DNA of 40,440 nucleotides, from contig JAPYTD010000001.1 of assembly GCA_029936315.1 (NCBI GenBank), positions 122,911-163,350 of the forward strand, given 5' to 3'. The notes under the pieces are model-generated. The model was not told the origin of the DNA. It did no database searches and was given only the letters and a program-made list of their open reading frames with translations. This stretch comes from Planctomycetota bacterium. GTDB lineage: Bacteria; Planctomycetota; UBA1135; UBA2386. Positions 25,512-34,099 of this stretch are shown piece by piece; positions within the stretch are counted from its first letter, which is position 1; every line of letters starts with the position of its first letter. Made by a program: the position numbers and the translations under genes.

Positions 25512-26726
25512 ATGTCGGTACGCCACAAACACCTTCTGCTCCTCTCTGTTCTTGCCAGTTGCGTTAGCTACGAACGCGACGACACCGACGCTCAGTCGAT
25601 TGCCGCCGAGATCGGCGCTCGCACTGGCGGCACCTATTCGATCGACGAAGCGGTCGTGCTGGCCTTGCATCAAAACGCCGAGTTGCGTGCGGCCGTTGCC
25701 AGTGTGCGCGCTGCCGGTGGCGAGCGAACGGTACCGTTGCCAGCGCGCACAAACTGGCGCGGTCGCGCCGAGGCCGTTGAGATTCTGCTCGACCCCATCG
25801 CCTTACTAGGGCTTGGCCCACGTGGCGCAGCCATCGATGCCGCGCACGCACGGCACGCGGAAGCGGTGGCGCAACTCACGGTCACGCGCTGGCGAGTGGT
25901 CGCGGCGGTAGCCGAAGAGTTCCAGATCCATGCCGCTCTCAACCAACTCAACGTTGTTGACCTCAAACTGGACGTCGGGGCCTTCGAGCGCGCTGGCCTG
26001 GCCTCCACCGTTGCAGCCCAACAACTGCGCGCCGCACAGCTGCGGGCGACGAGTGAGAGAGCCGAACTGCGCCGAGCTCACAACGACAACCGCGCTCGGC
26101 TGCGTGAACTTCTCGGGCTGCCTGACCACGCCGCACTAACAATCACAACCATGACCGAGTCCTGGTTGCAGCAGCCAAGAGGCGCCGCGGATGAGTTATT
26201 GAGTCGGCCCGACCTGTTGCTCGCGGCTGCCCGCTTCGAAGTCGCCGACCGCGACTTTCGCAAAGCGGTTTCCGATCAATACCCGAGCCTGCAGATCGGC
26301 CCCAACATCTCGCTGGTAGGCGACCCACTGCGCGCCATGGGCATGCTGAAGATTCCTTTCGCCATGGATGGCCTCGCCAGGGCTGCTCGGGAACGACGCG
26401 AAGCCGCACGAGCGAATCTGGAGGCAGCATTCTTGGCTGCCACTCGCGATGCCACGACCAGCGAGGAGCGGTTCGCGACTGCGAAGGCCGTTGCGGATGC
26501 CGCATCCATGGCATTGCAAGCCAACGCGGCGGCGCTCGCTGCATCGCGCATCGCCATCGAAGTCGAACTGCACGCATTCGGATCGTTTAGCCGCGCCGCC
26601 GGCATAGTCATGCGCAACACCATGGAACACCGACGCGCAGTCATCGAGATGGCGCGTGCCACGGTGCAACGCGCAAGAGCATTCGGCTGGCCACGCAACC
26701 AAGCCATTCCAGGAGCAGCACAATGA
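25512..26726 (+). CDS. Outer-membrane efflux factor (TolC/OEP-like lipoprotein)
   Basis: A 404-residue protein starting at the ATG at 25512; a TTG at 25488 is in frame but weaker. The leader ends in a lipobox (SVLASC), so it is probably acylated. Long Ala/Arg/Glu-rich helices follow, including YSIDEAVVLALHQNAELRAAVASVRAAG, which matches the first OEP repeat, and 'SRPDLLLAAARFEVADRDFRKAVSDQYPSLQIGPNISL', which matches the second repeat and its strand. It would form the trimeric outer-membrane channel of a tripartite pump. It overlaps the membrane-fusion gene by ATGA, four bases. It is shorter than E. coli TolC (about 470 mature residues). Confidence 0.87.
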   Translation: MSVRHKHLLLLSVLASCVSYERDDTDAQSIAAEIGARTGGTYSIDEAVVLALHQNAELRAAVASVRAAGGERTVPLPARTNWRGRAEAVEILLDPIALLGLGPRGAAIDAAHARHAEAVAQLTVTRWRVVAAVAEEFQIHAALNQLNVVDLKLDVGAFERAGLASTVAAQQLRAAQLRATSERAELRRAHNDNRARLRELLGLPDHAALTITTMTESWLQQPRGAADELLSRPDLLLAAARFEVADRDFRKAVSDQYPSLQIGPNISLVGDPLRAMGMLKIPFAMDGLARAARERREAARANLEAAFLAATRDATTSEERFATAKAVADAASMALQANAAALAASRIAIEVELHAFGSFSRAAGIVMRNTMEHRRAVIEMARATVQRARAFGWPRNQAIPGAAQ

Positions 26727-28195
26727 GCAACGTCGACCTATCCGCGCTGCGCATCAACGACGCGAGCGCTGCCATTCCGAAGCGCCCGATCGGGCCGCGA
26801 CTGTTGGTCGCCGCGCTGATTGCACTAGCACTTGCCGTTGCTGCCACATTCCTCGTGCCAATTCTATGGCCGCCGCGGGCCGTGCGCATGGCAGCCGTGC
26901 AGCCCGAGTCACACAGTTCTCAAACGTCGTCGACGGCAACCGCGGAAGCCGTCGGCTGGGTTGAGCCGGATCCTTACCCGTTCATCGTGCGGCCACTCGT
27001 CAGCGGCCGCATCGAGACCCTGGAAGTGCTCGAAGGCACGGTCATCACAGCCAACGAGACCATCATCGCTCGCCTGGCCAGCGCCGCACTGCTCGCCGCA
27101 AGCGATCGCAGCAAAGCCATCGTTGCCGAACATGTTGCCGAAGTCGGCCGAGCCAAGGCCAAGCGCGTCTTGGCAAAGGAACGGCTTGAGCAAAACGCGG
27201 ACGCAGTATTGCGTGTGCAAGATGCACGGGCCCAGTTAGCCGCGACGACCACAAAACTATCAACCGCCAACGAGCGGCGACGCCAGACGCAGGCGCAAGC
27301 GGAGAGTGCGAAGGCCAACTTGAGGGCACAAGAGCGACTTCAGGAGGCCGGACAGACTTTCCCGGTGGCGCTGCAACGCGCCCAAGCCGACGCCAAAGCA
27401 GCGCACGCCGCGATCACCGCCAGTGATGCCGAAGTCGATGGCTTGCGCGACGAACGCGAAGAAGCCCAGGCGACCGTCAAGCTGTGCGAGCAACTCGCAG
27501 CAGATCCCGTGGACTTACGTGGCGCGGTGGCGATCGCAGCAGCCGAACTGCAAAAGGCCAACGCGACCCTCGCCAAGGCGAATGTCGACGCGACGATTGC
27601 TGCGCGCGAACTCAACTGGGCAACCGTTCGCTCGCCGAGGAATGGCGTCGTGATGCGGCTGGAAGCCGAACCCGGCGACATAGTCGGGCCCGGTGCCAAG
27701 GGTGCAATCGCCATCTACGACCCGAAGAAGTTGCGGGCGCGAATCGACGTTCCGATTGATTCATTGCGCGGCATCTACGAAGGCCAGGAAGTCGAGATCA
27801 CCAGCGAAGCGATCGGCAACACCATCGTTGTGGGTGTTGTGCAACGACTGCAACATGAGACCGACCTGCTGAAGAACACCTTGCAGGTGAAGATCGGCCT
27901 GATCGACCCGCCGACGCTGCTGCGGCCCGAGACGCTGTGTCGCGCGCGATTCCTCGCCGGCAAGCAGGACGGTAAGGTAGCGGTCGTAAGCGCATTCCGC
28001 GTACCGGCCGCTGCCGTGCACCAAGGCCATGTCTTCATCTTCGATCCCAAGAGCGGCACCGCCCGTGCAGTGCCAATCGAAGTAATCGGCGAAGATGGGG
28101 ACCTTCGCATCGTGCGTGGCGCGCTGTCGCCAACGCACCGCGTGGTGCTAGAGCCCGTGACGGATGGCGAAGCCATCAAGGAAGCGACCCTATGA
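26723..28195 (+). CDS. Efflux membrane-fusion (HlyD/MacA-like) adaptor
   Basis: A 490-residue periplasmic adaptor with one N-terminal membrane segment (LLVAALIALALAVAATFLVPIL, about 27-48). The order is a first lipoyl half (PLVSGRIETLEVLEGTVITANETIIARL), a very long coiled coil (about 130-305, rich in Ala, Gln and Arg), a second lipoyl half (WATVRSPRNGVVMRLEAEPGDIVGPG), a beta-barrel (LRARIDVPIDSLRGIYEGQEVEI) and a membrane-proximal domain (VVSAFRVPAAAVHQGHVFIFD). This is the MacA/HlyD architecture linking inner-membrane permeases to the outer-membrane factor. It overlaps both neighbours by four bases. Confidence 0.93.
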   Translation: MSNVDLSALRINDASAAIPKRPIGPRLLVAALIALALAVAATFLVPILWPPRAVRMAAVQPESHSSQTSSTATAEAVGWVEPDPYPFIVRPLVSGRIETLEVLEGTVITANETIIARLASAALLAASDRSKAIVAEHVAEVGRAKAKRVLAKERLEQNADAVLRVQDARAQLAATTTKLSTANERRRQTQAQAESAKANLRAQERLQEAGQTFPVALQRAQADAKAAHAAITASDAEVDGLRDEREEAQATVKLCEQLAADPVDLRGAVAIAAAELQKANATLAKANVDATIAARELNWATVRSPRNGVVMRLEAEPGDIVGPGAKGAIAIYDPKKLRARIDVPIDSLRGIYEGQEVEITSEAIGNTIVVGVVQRLQHETDLLKNTLQVKIGLIDPPTLLRPETLCRARFLAGKQDGKVAVVSAFRVPAAAVHQGHVFIFDPKSGTARAVPIEVIGEDGDLRIVRGALSPTHRVVLEPVTDGEAIKEATL

Positions 28196-28911
28196 GCCTG
28201 ATCGAACTACGAGGCGTCACCAAGACGTTCGCTTCCGGAGCGGAAACAGTCACGCCGGTGCAAGACCTCGACTTCACGGTCGAGCAAGGTGAGTTCGTCT
28301 GCCTGATGGGACCATCGGGCAGCGGCAAGACCACGTTGTTGCACATGTTGGCCGGCATCGATCGCCCGACGTCAGGCACGGTCACCGTTGCCGGCGAAGA
28401 GGTGTCGTCGATGGCACCCAGCCAACTCGCCAAGTGGCGCACCCGCGCCGTCGGGTATGTGTTCCAACAATACAATCTGATTCCGGTGCTGACGGCGTAC
28501 GAAAACGTCGAGGTACCATTGCTGTTGCTGCGCATGAGCAAGCAGGACCGACAAACTCGCGTCGCCACGGCACTCGCAGCAGTCGGATTGACCGACCGCG
28601 CGCATCACCTGCCGCGCCAACTGTCCGGCGGCCAACAGCAACGAGCCGCGATCGCTCGCGCCATCGTCGCCGACCCCGTAGTGATGTTTGCCGATGAACC
28701 GACTGGCAACCTCGACCGCGAAGCCGCCACTGCCACGATGGCGTTACTGCGGCGCCTCGTTGAGGAGTTTGGCAAGACCCTGGTGATGGTGACCCACGAT
28801 CCGCAAGCGGCTTCGAAGGCGGATCGCATTGTAAACCTCGACAAGGGCCAGATCGTCGAACAACAACACGCGGCCGCACAGGCCAAGGGCAACGGTGATG
28901 ACCATGCGTAG
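28192..28911 (+). CDS. ABC transporter ATP-binding protein (MacB/LolD type)
   Basis: A 239-residue ATPase. Walker A is GPSGSGKTT (40-48), the Q-loop is in VFQQYNLIPVLTAYENV, the signature is LSGGQQQR (144-151), Walker B is VVMFADEPTGNLD (163-175) and the switch His is in MVTHDPQ (His 202). The sequence type is that of ATPases pairing with MacB/FtsX-like permeases, which drive mechanotransmission rather than classical transport. Its start overlaps the adaptor gene (ATGA) and its end overlaps the first permease by 17 bases. Confidence 0.95.
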   Translation: MSLIELRGVTKTFASGAETVTPVQDLDFTVEQGEFVCLMGPSGSGKTTLLHMLAGIDRPTSGTVTVAGEEVSSMAPSQLAKWRTRAVGYVFQQYNLIPVLTAYENVEVPLLLLRMSKQDRQTRVATALAAVGLTDRAHHLPRQLSGGQQQRAAIARAIVADPVVMFADEPTGNLDREAATATMALLRRLVEEFGKTLVMVTHDPQAASKADRIVNLDKGQIVEQQHAAAQAKGNGDDHA

Positions 28912-30046
28912 CCTCTTTGCCTTCTTGCCGTATGTGCTGCGCACGGCGTTTCGCGCCCGCGCGCGCAGCCTGCTGACCATACTCGGTGGCACGCTCGCGA
29001 TGATGCTGTTCGCATTCGTGCGCACCGTCGACGACGGCGTCGAGCAACTGGCCGAACGCACCGCACAACCCGTGCTGGTGGTTTTTCAAGACAGCCGCTT
29101 CTGCCCGCTGACGAGCGAACTCCCCGTTCGCTATGAAGGCGCCATCCGCAAGATTCCCGGCGTGCAGGACGTGCTGCCGACGTTGGTGTTCATCAACTCA
29201 TGCCGTTCGAATCTCGATCTTGTCACGCTGCACGGCGTGCCACACGAGCAACTCGAGCAGCTGTATGACCTTGAGATTCTGGACGGCAGCATCGCGGACT
29301 GGAAATCGCGCAGCGACGGAGCCTTGGTCGGCGAGCGACTCGCCGACCGCCGCAAACTCAAAGTCGGCAAGCGCGTTAGGTTGGGCGAACTCGACGTGCA
29401 CATCAGCGGCATCATGCGCAGCGACTCCGCGGCGATTGGCAACCTGGCCTTCGTGCCACTCGACATCCTGAGCCTGGCACGCAAACGGCAAGGGTCGGCG
29501 ACGCAGTTCTTGGTCAAGATCGACCCGAATGCCAACTCCGAGGAAATCTCGGCAGCAATCGATGAACACTTCCGCACCGATGAGGCGCGCACCGACACGA
29601 AAGGCATGCAGGCCTTCGTCGCCGCGGCGATTGCCGAGATCAAAGAGGTCGTCGACTTCGCCCGCTGGCTCGGCTACCTCGGCGTGATCATCATCGCGCT
29701 GGTCGTCGCCAACACGGTGTTCATCAGTGCCGAATCACGCATCGGTGAGATGGGCGTGCTCGAAACCGTCGGCATGCCCAAAACCATGTTGATGGCCTTG
29801 ATCGCCGGCGAGGGCATCGGCCTTGGCATGATCGGCGGCATCCTCGGTACGGCGATCGTGACGGGACTATTGACGATATGGCCGGTCACGCTGGGCGTCG
29901 AAGGCCATGGTATCGACCTGACTCCAAGCATGCGCATGGTGACGCAGTCGCTGGTCGCAGCACTGGCCGTCGGCATCGTCGCCTCCCTGCCGCCAGCAAT
30001 CGCGGTCGCGCGGCGCCCCCTCTACCTCAGCGTGAAGACGGACTGA
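28895..30046 (+). CDS. ABC permease 1, MacB/FtsX family
   Basis: A 383-residue inner-membrane permease. A GTG at 28895 and ATGs at 28898 and 28904 are all possible starts. The first membrane helix (SLLTILGGTLAMMLFAFV) precedes a periplasmic MacB core domain of about 200 residues, then an FtsX domain with three helices: YLGVIIIALVVANTVFISAESRIGEMGVLETVGMPKTML, GEGIGLGMIGGILGTAIVTGLL and SLVAALAVGIVASLPPAIAVARR. The 'R.GE.G+L...G' coupling segment for the ATPase is clear. It probably pairs with the second permease as a heterodimer. Its stop TGA shares one base with the next start (TGATG at 30044-30048). Confidence 0.92.
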   Translation: MMTMRSLFAFLPYVLRTAFRARARSLLTILGGTLAMMLFAFVRTVDDGVEQLAERTAQPVLVVFQDSRFCPLTSELPVRYEGAIRKIPGVQDVLPTLVFINSCRSNLDLVTLHGVPHEQLEQLYDLEILDGSIADWKSRSDGALVGERLADRRKLKVGKRVRLGELDVHISGIMRSDSAAIGNLAFVPLDILSLARKRQGSATQFLVKIDPNANSEEISAAIDEHFRTDEARTDTKGMQAFVAAAIAEIKEVVDFARWLGYLGVIIIALVVANTVFISAESRIGEMGVLETVGMPKTMLMALIAGEGIGLGMIGGILGTAIVTGLLTIWPVTLGVEGHGIDLTPSMRMVTQSLVAALAVGIVASLPPAIAVARRPLYLSVKTD

Positions 30047-31185
30047 TGCTGCCATTCAGTTACCTCCTCCGCAATCTTCTGCGGCGTCGCGTGCGAACCA
30101 TCGTCACGATCTTCGGCGTTGCCGCCACCACGTTGCTGGTGATCGCCATGACCGCGTTCGCCAAAGGCATGCACGAAGCTGCCGAAGGCAATGTGCGGCA
30201 CGACTCGGTTTACCTGCTCGGAACATCGGCCGAAGTGGACCTGGTGCGATCCGTAGTTTCCCGCGGCCACGCCGAGGTCGCCGCAGCGTCGGTCGGCGGC
30301 GTGCTCGAAGTCGGCGGCGTGCGTGCGGCATCCGTCGAACTGCACATCGCGACCCGCAACGGAACCCAGATCGGGTTGGTGCGCGGCGTCACGCCAGCGG
30401 CGTATCTGGCCCATCCACACGTCACCGTCGTGGTCGGACGCGAACCGCGCGAACCCTACGAAATCATGATCGGTGCGCTCGCCGGGCCACGCATGGGCCT
30501 GACACCGGACGAGGTCGCCATCGGCAAGACCATGGAGATCGAACGCCGCGAGTTCACGATCGTCGGCCACTTCGCTGCACCCGGCACCGTTTACGAAGCA
30601 GAACTCTGGGGTCGCCTGACGGACGTCATGCTCGTCACGAAGCGAGAAGACGTGTCGTGCGTCGTGCTGCGGCTTGAAGACCCGAGCAAACTCGACGAGG
30701 TACGTCTGTTCGCCAGCCGCCGGCCCGACCTCGAGATCGAAGCCGTGCCCGAACCAGAACTGATGCGCCAACTCGCGAGCAGCCTGACGCCAATCGCGGC
30801 ACTCGCGCATTGGATGGCGGTCATGGCGGTCATCGCCGGCGCCTTTGCGTGCGCCAATACGATGTTCGCCGCCGTGCTCGCACGAACACGAGAACTCGCG
30901 ACCCTGCGATCCCTCGGCTACTCGCCGACCGCCGTCGCCGTCGGCCTCGTACAAGAGTCGGTGCTCGTCGCGTTCTTGGGCGGTGCCATCGGCACCCTCA
31001 TCGCACTCGGCATCGGCGCCGTGTCGCTGCGCTACCCAATGGGCGCGCTGCTACTCGAAGCGGATCTCACGAGTCGCGCCACGGGACTGGGCGCGGCATT
31101 GCTATCTGGCTTACTGGGCGGCATCGTGCCGGCAGTCCGCGCAGTCCGTCTACCCCTAGTTGAGGCCCTTGGAGGCCGTGCATGA
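30046..31185 (+). CDS. ABC permease 2, MacB/FtsX family
   Basis: A 379-residue inner-membrane permease starting at the ATG at 30046, one base into the previous stop codon. The frame is open further upstream inside the first permease gene, but the family begins at MLPFSYLLRNLLRRRVRTIVTIFGVAATTLLVIAM. A MacB-like periplasmic domain follows, then the FtsX helices (ALAHWMAVMAVIAGAFACANTMFAAVLARTRELATLRSLGYSPTAV, SVLVAFLGGAIGTLIALGIGAVSL, LGAALLSGLLGGIVPAVRAVRL). It is similar in plan to but diverged from permease 1, which supports a heterodimer. It overlaps the lipoprotein gene by four bases. Confidence 0.92.
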   Translation: MLPFSYLLRNLLRRRVRTIVTIFGVAATTLLVIAMTAFAKGMHEAAEGNVRHDSVYLLGTSAEVDLVRSVVSRGHAEVAAASVGGVLEVGGVRAASVELHIATRNGTQIGLVRGVTPAAYLAHPHVTVVVGREPREPYEIMIGALAGPRMGLTPDEVAIGKTMEIERREFTIVGHFAAPGTVYEAELWGRLTDVMLVTKREDVSCVVLRLEDPSKLDEVRLFASRRPDLEIEAVPEPELMRQLASSLTPIAALAHWMAVMAVIAGAFACANTMFAAVLARTRELATLRSLGYSPTAVAVGLVQESVLVAFLGGAIGTLIALGIGAVSLRYPMGALLLEADLTSRATGLGAALLSGLLGGIVPAVRAVRLPLVEALGGRA

Positions 31186-31727
31186 TGTCTAACCGATACC
31201 TGACCCTCACACTTCTCGCTCTGTTCACGCTCACCACCGCCTGCTCCAAACCGGACAACGGCCCGGCTGAAGTGCCGGCATCTGCCGAGGCACAGAAGCT
31301 CGCGCTCACTGCGGATCCGGGTGCGGCACTGGCCGTCGCAGAGGTCAAAGCCGACGGCCCGAAGGACGAAGTCACGGTTGAAGGACGCCTCTACAAGATC
31401 ACCAAGGGCTATGCCGCAATGCGCATCATGGACCTGACCATGGACTACTGCGGCGAGATCAATAAAGAAGAGAAGTGCCCAACCCCATGGGACTACTGCT
31501 GCGACACCAAGGGTGACATTGCCGCAGGCAGCTTGCTGGTCGAAGCACGCAACGCCGATGGCAAGCCACTCAAGACGCCAGCCCTGCCGAACCTCCGCCT
31601 ACTCGATAAGGTCAAGGTCACCGGCAAGCTGATCAAGGACGACCACGGCAACCTGGTGCTACTGGCTTCGGGCATGTTCCGCTCCGATCGCCCGACCGCG
31701 CCGGACTACGTGAAGTGGCCCGAGTAG
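31182..31727 (+). CDS. Lipoprotein with OB-fold-like domain and CPTPWDYCC motif
   Basis: A 181-residue protein with a lipobox (LTTAC, Cys 21), so probably membrane-anchored and periplasm-facing. Residues about 63-180 form a small beta-barrel-like domain (VTVEGRLYKITKGYAAMRIMDL ... VKVTGKLIKDDHGNLVLLASGMF). A Cys cluster, DYCGE ... KCPTPWDYCCD (Cys 90, 99, 106, 107), lies in one loop. I recall the TPWDYCC motif in planctomycete secreted proteins of unknown function; four close cysteines suggest metal or disulfide chemistry. It is the last gene of the efflux operon, overlapping permease 2 by ATGA. A second ATG at 31185 is also possible. Confidence 0.75.
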   Translation: MMSNRYLTLTLLALFTLTTACSKPDNGPAEVPASAEAQKLALTADPGAALAVAEVKADGPKDEVTVEGRLYKITKGYAAMRIMDLTMDYCGEINKEEKCPTPWDYCCDTKGDIAAGSLLVEARNADGKPLKTPALPNLRLLDKVKVTGKLIKDDHGNLVLLASGMFRSDRPTAPDYVKWPE

Positions 31728-31743
31728 GCCGTGCCACTGCTGC

Positions 31744-31763
31744 CGCCGTTCTGGCGAACGGCG
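31744..31763 (+). terminator. Hairpin after the efflux operon
   Basis: CGCCGTTC-TGGC-GAACGGCG is a perfect 8-bp stem with a 4-base loop, 16 bases after the lipoprotein stop. There is no T-tract, as for the other hairpins in this window. It is the best candidate terminator for the operon. Confidence 0.5.
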
Positions 31764-31823
31764 TTACGGCGGCGATGTCCTTCGTCGTGTAGTCAAGTGC
31801 GTTCGTCGGGTAGAAGGTAGGCA

Positions 31824-33044
31824 GTGCGCTACGAACACCGCCTCCATGCCGCGCGGTCGACGGATGAATACGTCTTCCACCAACTGCTGCCGTATCTGGG
31901 CAACAAGCGACACTTGCTCGACCTGATCGGCGAGGCGCTATTGGCTACTGGCTGTTCACCGGGAAACTCGACCTTTGTCGACGCGTTCGCGGGCAGTGGC
32001 GTGGTGGCCCGTTTCGCCAAACAACTCGGCTTCGCGGTCGTCGCCAACGACTGGGAACCGTACGCACGCGTCGTGAATTCCGCGGCGCTGCTACACGACC
32101 AGGCTCCGGAGATGCCGCAGCTCGGTGGCTACCTCAGGGCGCTCGCCCAACTCAATGCACTGCCAGGCGTCGATGGCTGGGTCACGCGCACATTGTGCCC
32201 CGCCGACGACGACCGTGCCGATCCGTTGCGCGAGCGCATGTTCTATCGGCGGGTAACGGGACAACGGTTCGATGCAATCCGACAACAGATCAGCGACTGG
32301 CAAGCCGAAGGACTGTGCAACGAACTCGAGGCGACCTGCTTCCTCGCTCCGCTGCTCTACCAGGCGTGTTGGCTCGCCAATACAAGTGGCGTCTTCAAGG
32401 GCTTCCACGCCGGCTGGGGCGGCAAGAACGGCACTGCCCTACATCGCATTCTCGCCGACCTGCGCTTGCTGCCGTTGCAGTTCTGCCGAAGCAATCGCAA
32501 GCATCAGGTCAAAACCATCGACGCCTTCGAATTGCCAAACGCACTCGAGCAACGCGCCGACGTCGTCTACCTCGACCCACCGTACAACCAGCATCCCTAC
32601 GCGAGCAACTACCACGTGCTCAACTCACTGGTGCAGTGGGATCAACCGGAGCTACCACCACCGACGACCCACGGCTTCAAGGCAGCGATCCGGCCGGACT
32701 GGCGCGAACGGCGCAGCCCGTTCAACCAACGGCGAGGATCGGGGGATGCAATGCGACGGCTGCTTGCCAGCATCGACGTACGCCACGTATTGATCAGCTA
32801 CAGCACCGACGGCCTGATTCCGGTCGAACGCCTGCTTGCAGATGCGGGCGAACACGGCGAGCTCTCGATCTATTGCCGCAGCTACAAACGCTATCGCACC
32901 AGCCCAACGCGGCCGTCTCCGCGCCGCCACAACGTCGAGTTCGTCTTGCGTATCGATCGCGACCAACCCACGTGCTCTGGGCAAGGTGCACGGGCGCTCG
33001 ATCGCATCACCACAGCGGCCGCCGAGGGTGCCAGCACGGTGTAA
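31824..33044 (+). CDS. D12-class N6-adenine DNA methyltransferase (solitary)
   Basis: A 406-residue protein starting at a GTG with AAGGTAG six bases before. Motif X-like LLPYLGNKRHLLDLI (21-35), the SAM-binding motif I FVDAFAGSGVVARFA (51-65), an acidic motif II (VVANDWEP) and the catalytic motif IV DPPYNQHPYASNYH (251-264) are in the order of the D12/alpha class. It would methylate adenine in a specific DNA site. No restriction enzyme or DNA-repair gene adjoins it, so it is probably a solitary methyltransferase, regulatory or left over. The Arg/Gln-rich stretch near 290-306 and the C-terminal 35 residues are private. The target sequence is unknown. Confidence 0.88.
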   Translation: MRYEHRLHAARSTDEYVFHQLLPYLGNKRHLLDLIGEALLATGCSPGNSTFVDAFAGSGVVARFAKQLGFAVVANDWEPYARVVNSAALLHDQAPEMPQLGGYLRALAQLNALPGVDGWVTRTLCPADDDRADPLRERMFYRRVTGQRFDAIRQQISDWQAEGLCNELEATCFLAPLLYQACWLANTSGVFKGFHAGWGGKNGTALHRILADLRLLPLQFCRSNRKHQVKTIDAFELPNALEQRADVVYLDPPYNQHPYASNYHVLNSLVQWDQPELPPPTTHGFKAAIRPDWRERRSPFNQRRGSGDAMRRLLASIDVRHVLISYSTDGLIPVERLLADAGEHGELSIYCRSYKRYRTSPTRPSPRRHNVEFVLRIDRDQPTCSGQGARALDRITTAAAEGASTV

Positions 33045-33077
33045 TGACCTCTTGCCCGCTTCTTCTGCGGCTAACGC

Positions 33078-34073
33078 CTACTCCGGCAGCTTGGTCTTCT
33101 TAGGCAATACGCCTGCCTTGCCCTTGCCGAACTTCAGCTTGCGCGGCGCCGGCAGGTAGTGCACGCCGTTCTCACTGCGCGTTGAATCGAGAGCAAACGC
33201 GTCGCGGTTATTGAGGAAGTCGATCACGTATTTGGACGGGATCGCAAAGTTGAGGCCCTGCATGCCGGTGTAGCCCGAGCTGTTCACGCCAACAACTTCA
33301 CCGCGCAAATTGAACAACGGACCACCCGAGTTGCCGGGATTGATCGGGGTCGTGATCTGGAAATGGCAGCGACCTTGGAACGTGCGGTTGGTCACACTGA
33401 TGATGCCACTCGAAACCGTGCGGTCGAGTCCGATCGGGGCACCGATCGCATACACCGAGTCGCCGACCTTCATCTCGTCGCTCGCGCCGAGGAACACGGT
33501 CTTGAGCTGCAGGTCCTTCGGCGGCTCCATCTTGACCAGCGCGAGATCCATGGCTGGATTGATCGCGACAACCTTCGCCTTGCGAATCGTGCGCGGTTCG
33601 ATGCCACCGTTGCTTACCGCATAGACGACCACGTCGACTTCTACCTCGCCTTTGACGACATGGAAGTTGGTTACGAGCCAGCCGTCTTCGTGGGTGATGA
33701 AACCCGAGCCGAGTCCACCACCGGTCTCGACCTTGACGACGGCTTCACCCATCAGCCTCGAGCCTTCGGCAACGGACAGTTCTGGGAGTTCGGCCTTGGC
33801 CCACAGCTTCTGACGGACGACGCCACCAGTGCGCTTGCCCTCAACGGTCTCGCGGCGCAGAACCGATGCCAGGGGCACCCGCAACACATCATAGCCGACA
33901 TCGAGCAGCACCATTTGCTCGGTCGCACGCAAGACGCGCCCCTGCAGCCGGCAGCCGTTGCCGAGGTCGAGGACTTCCACTTGTTGACCGCCGGACTTGA
34001 TCGCCGGCACATCCGGGGCGGCGGGTGTGGGATCTTGTATCGAGAAGAACAGCGTCAGCGTTGCCAGAAGCAT
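33078..34073 (-). CDS. PDZ-less HtrA-type serine protease with N-terminal Sm-like domain
   Basis: A 331-residue S1C-like protease. The N-terminus (MLLATLTLFFSI) is a short hydrophobic leader. Residues 31-75 (VEVLDLGNGCRLQGRVLRATEQMVLLDVGYDVLRVPLASV) look like a small Sm-like or SH3-type barrel. The protease domain shows GSGFI, VTNFHVV (His 138), INPAMDLALVKM (Asp 176) and NPGNSGGPL (Ser 249), a complete triad. It ends in a Lys-rich tail instead of a PDZ domain. It probably works in the periplasm. The gene is divergent from the FG-GAP gene with only 26 bases between start codons. Confidence 0.9.
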   Translation of the reverse strand: MLLATLTLFFSIQDPTPAAPDVPAIKSGGQQVEVLDLGNGCRLQGRVLRATEQMVLLDVGYDVLRVPLASVLRRETVEGKRTGGVVRQKLWAKAELPELSVAEGSRLMGEAVVKVETGGGLGSGFITHEDGWLVTNFHVVKGEVEVDVVVYAVSNGGIEPRTIRKAKVVAINPAMDLALVKMEPPKDLQLKTVFLGASDEMKVGDSVYAIGAPIGLDRTVSSGIISVTNRTFQGRCHFQITTPINPGNSGGPLFNLRGEVVGVNSSGYTGMQGLNFAIPSKYVIDFLNNRDAFALDSTRSENGVHYLPAPRKLKFGKGKAGVLPKKTKLPE

Positions 34074-34099
34074 TAGGTGAACAATAGATTGCTACCCCG

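Noticed and set aside
24801-31727. Reading the operon as an RND-type Cus/Czc metal pump
   Set aside because: There is no RND permease of about 1000 residues; the energy source is an ABC ATPase with MacB/FtsX-type permeases.
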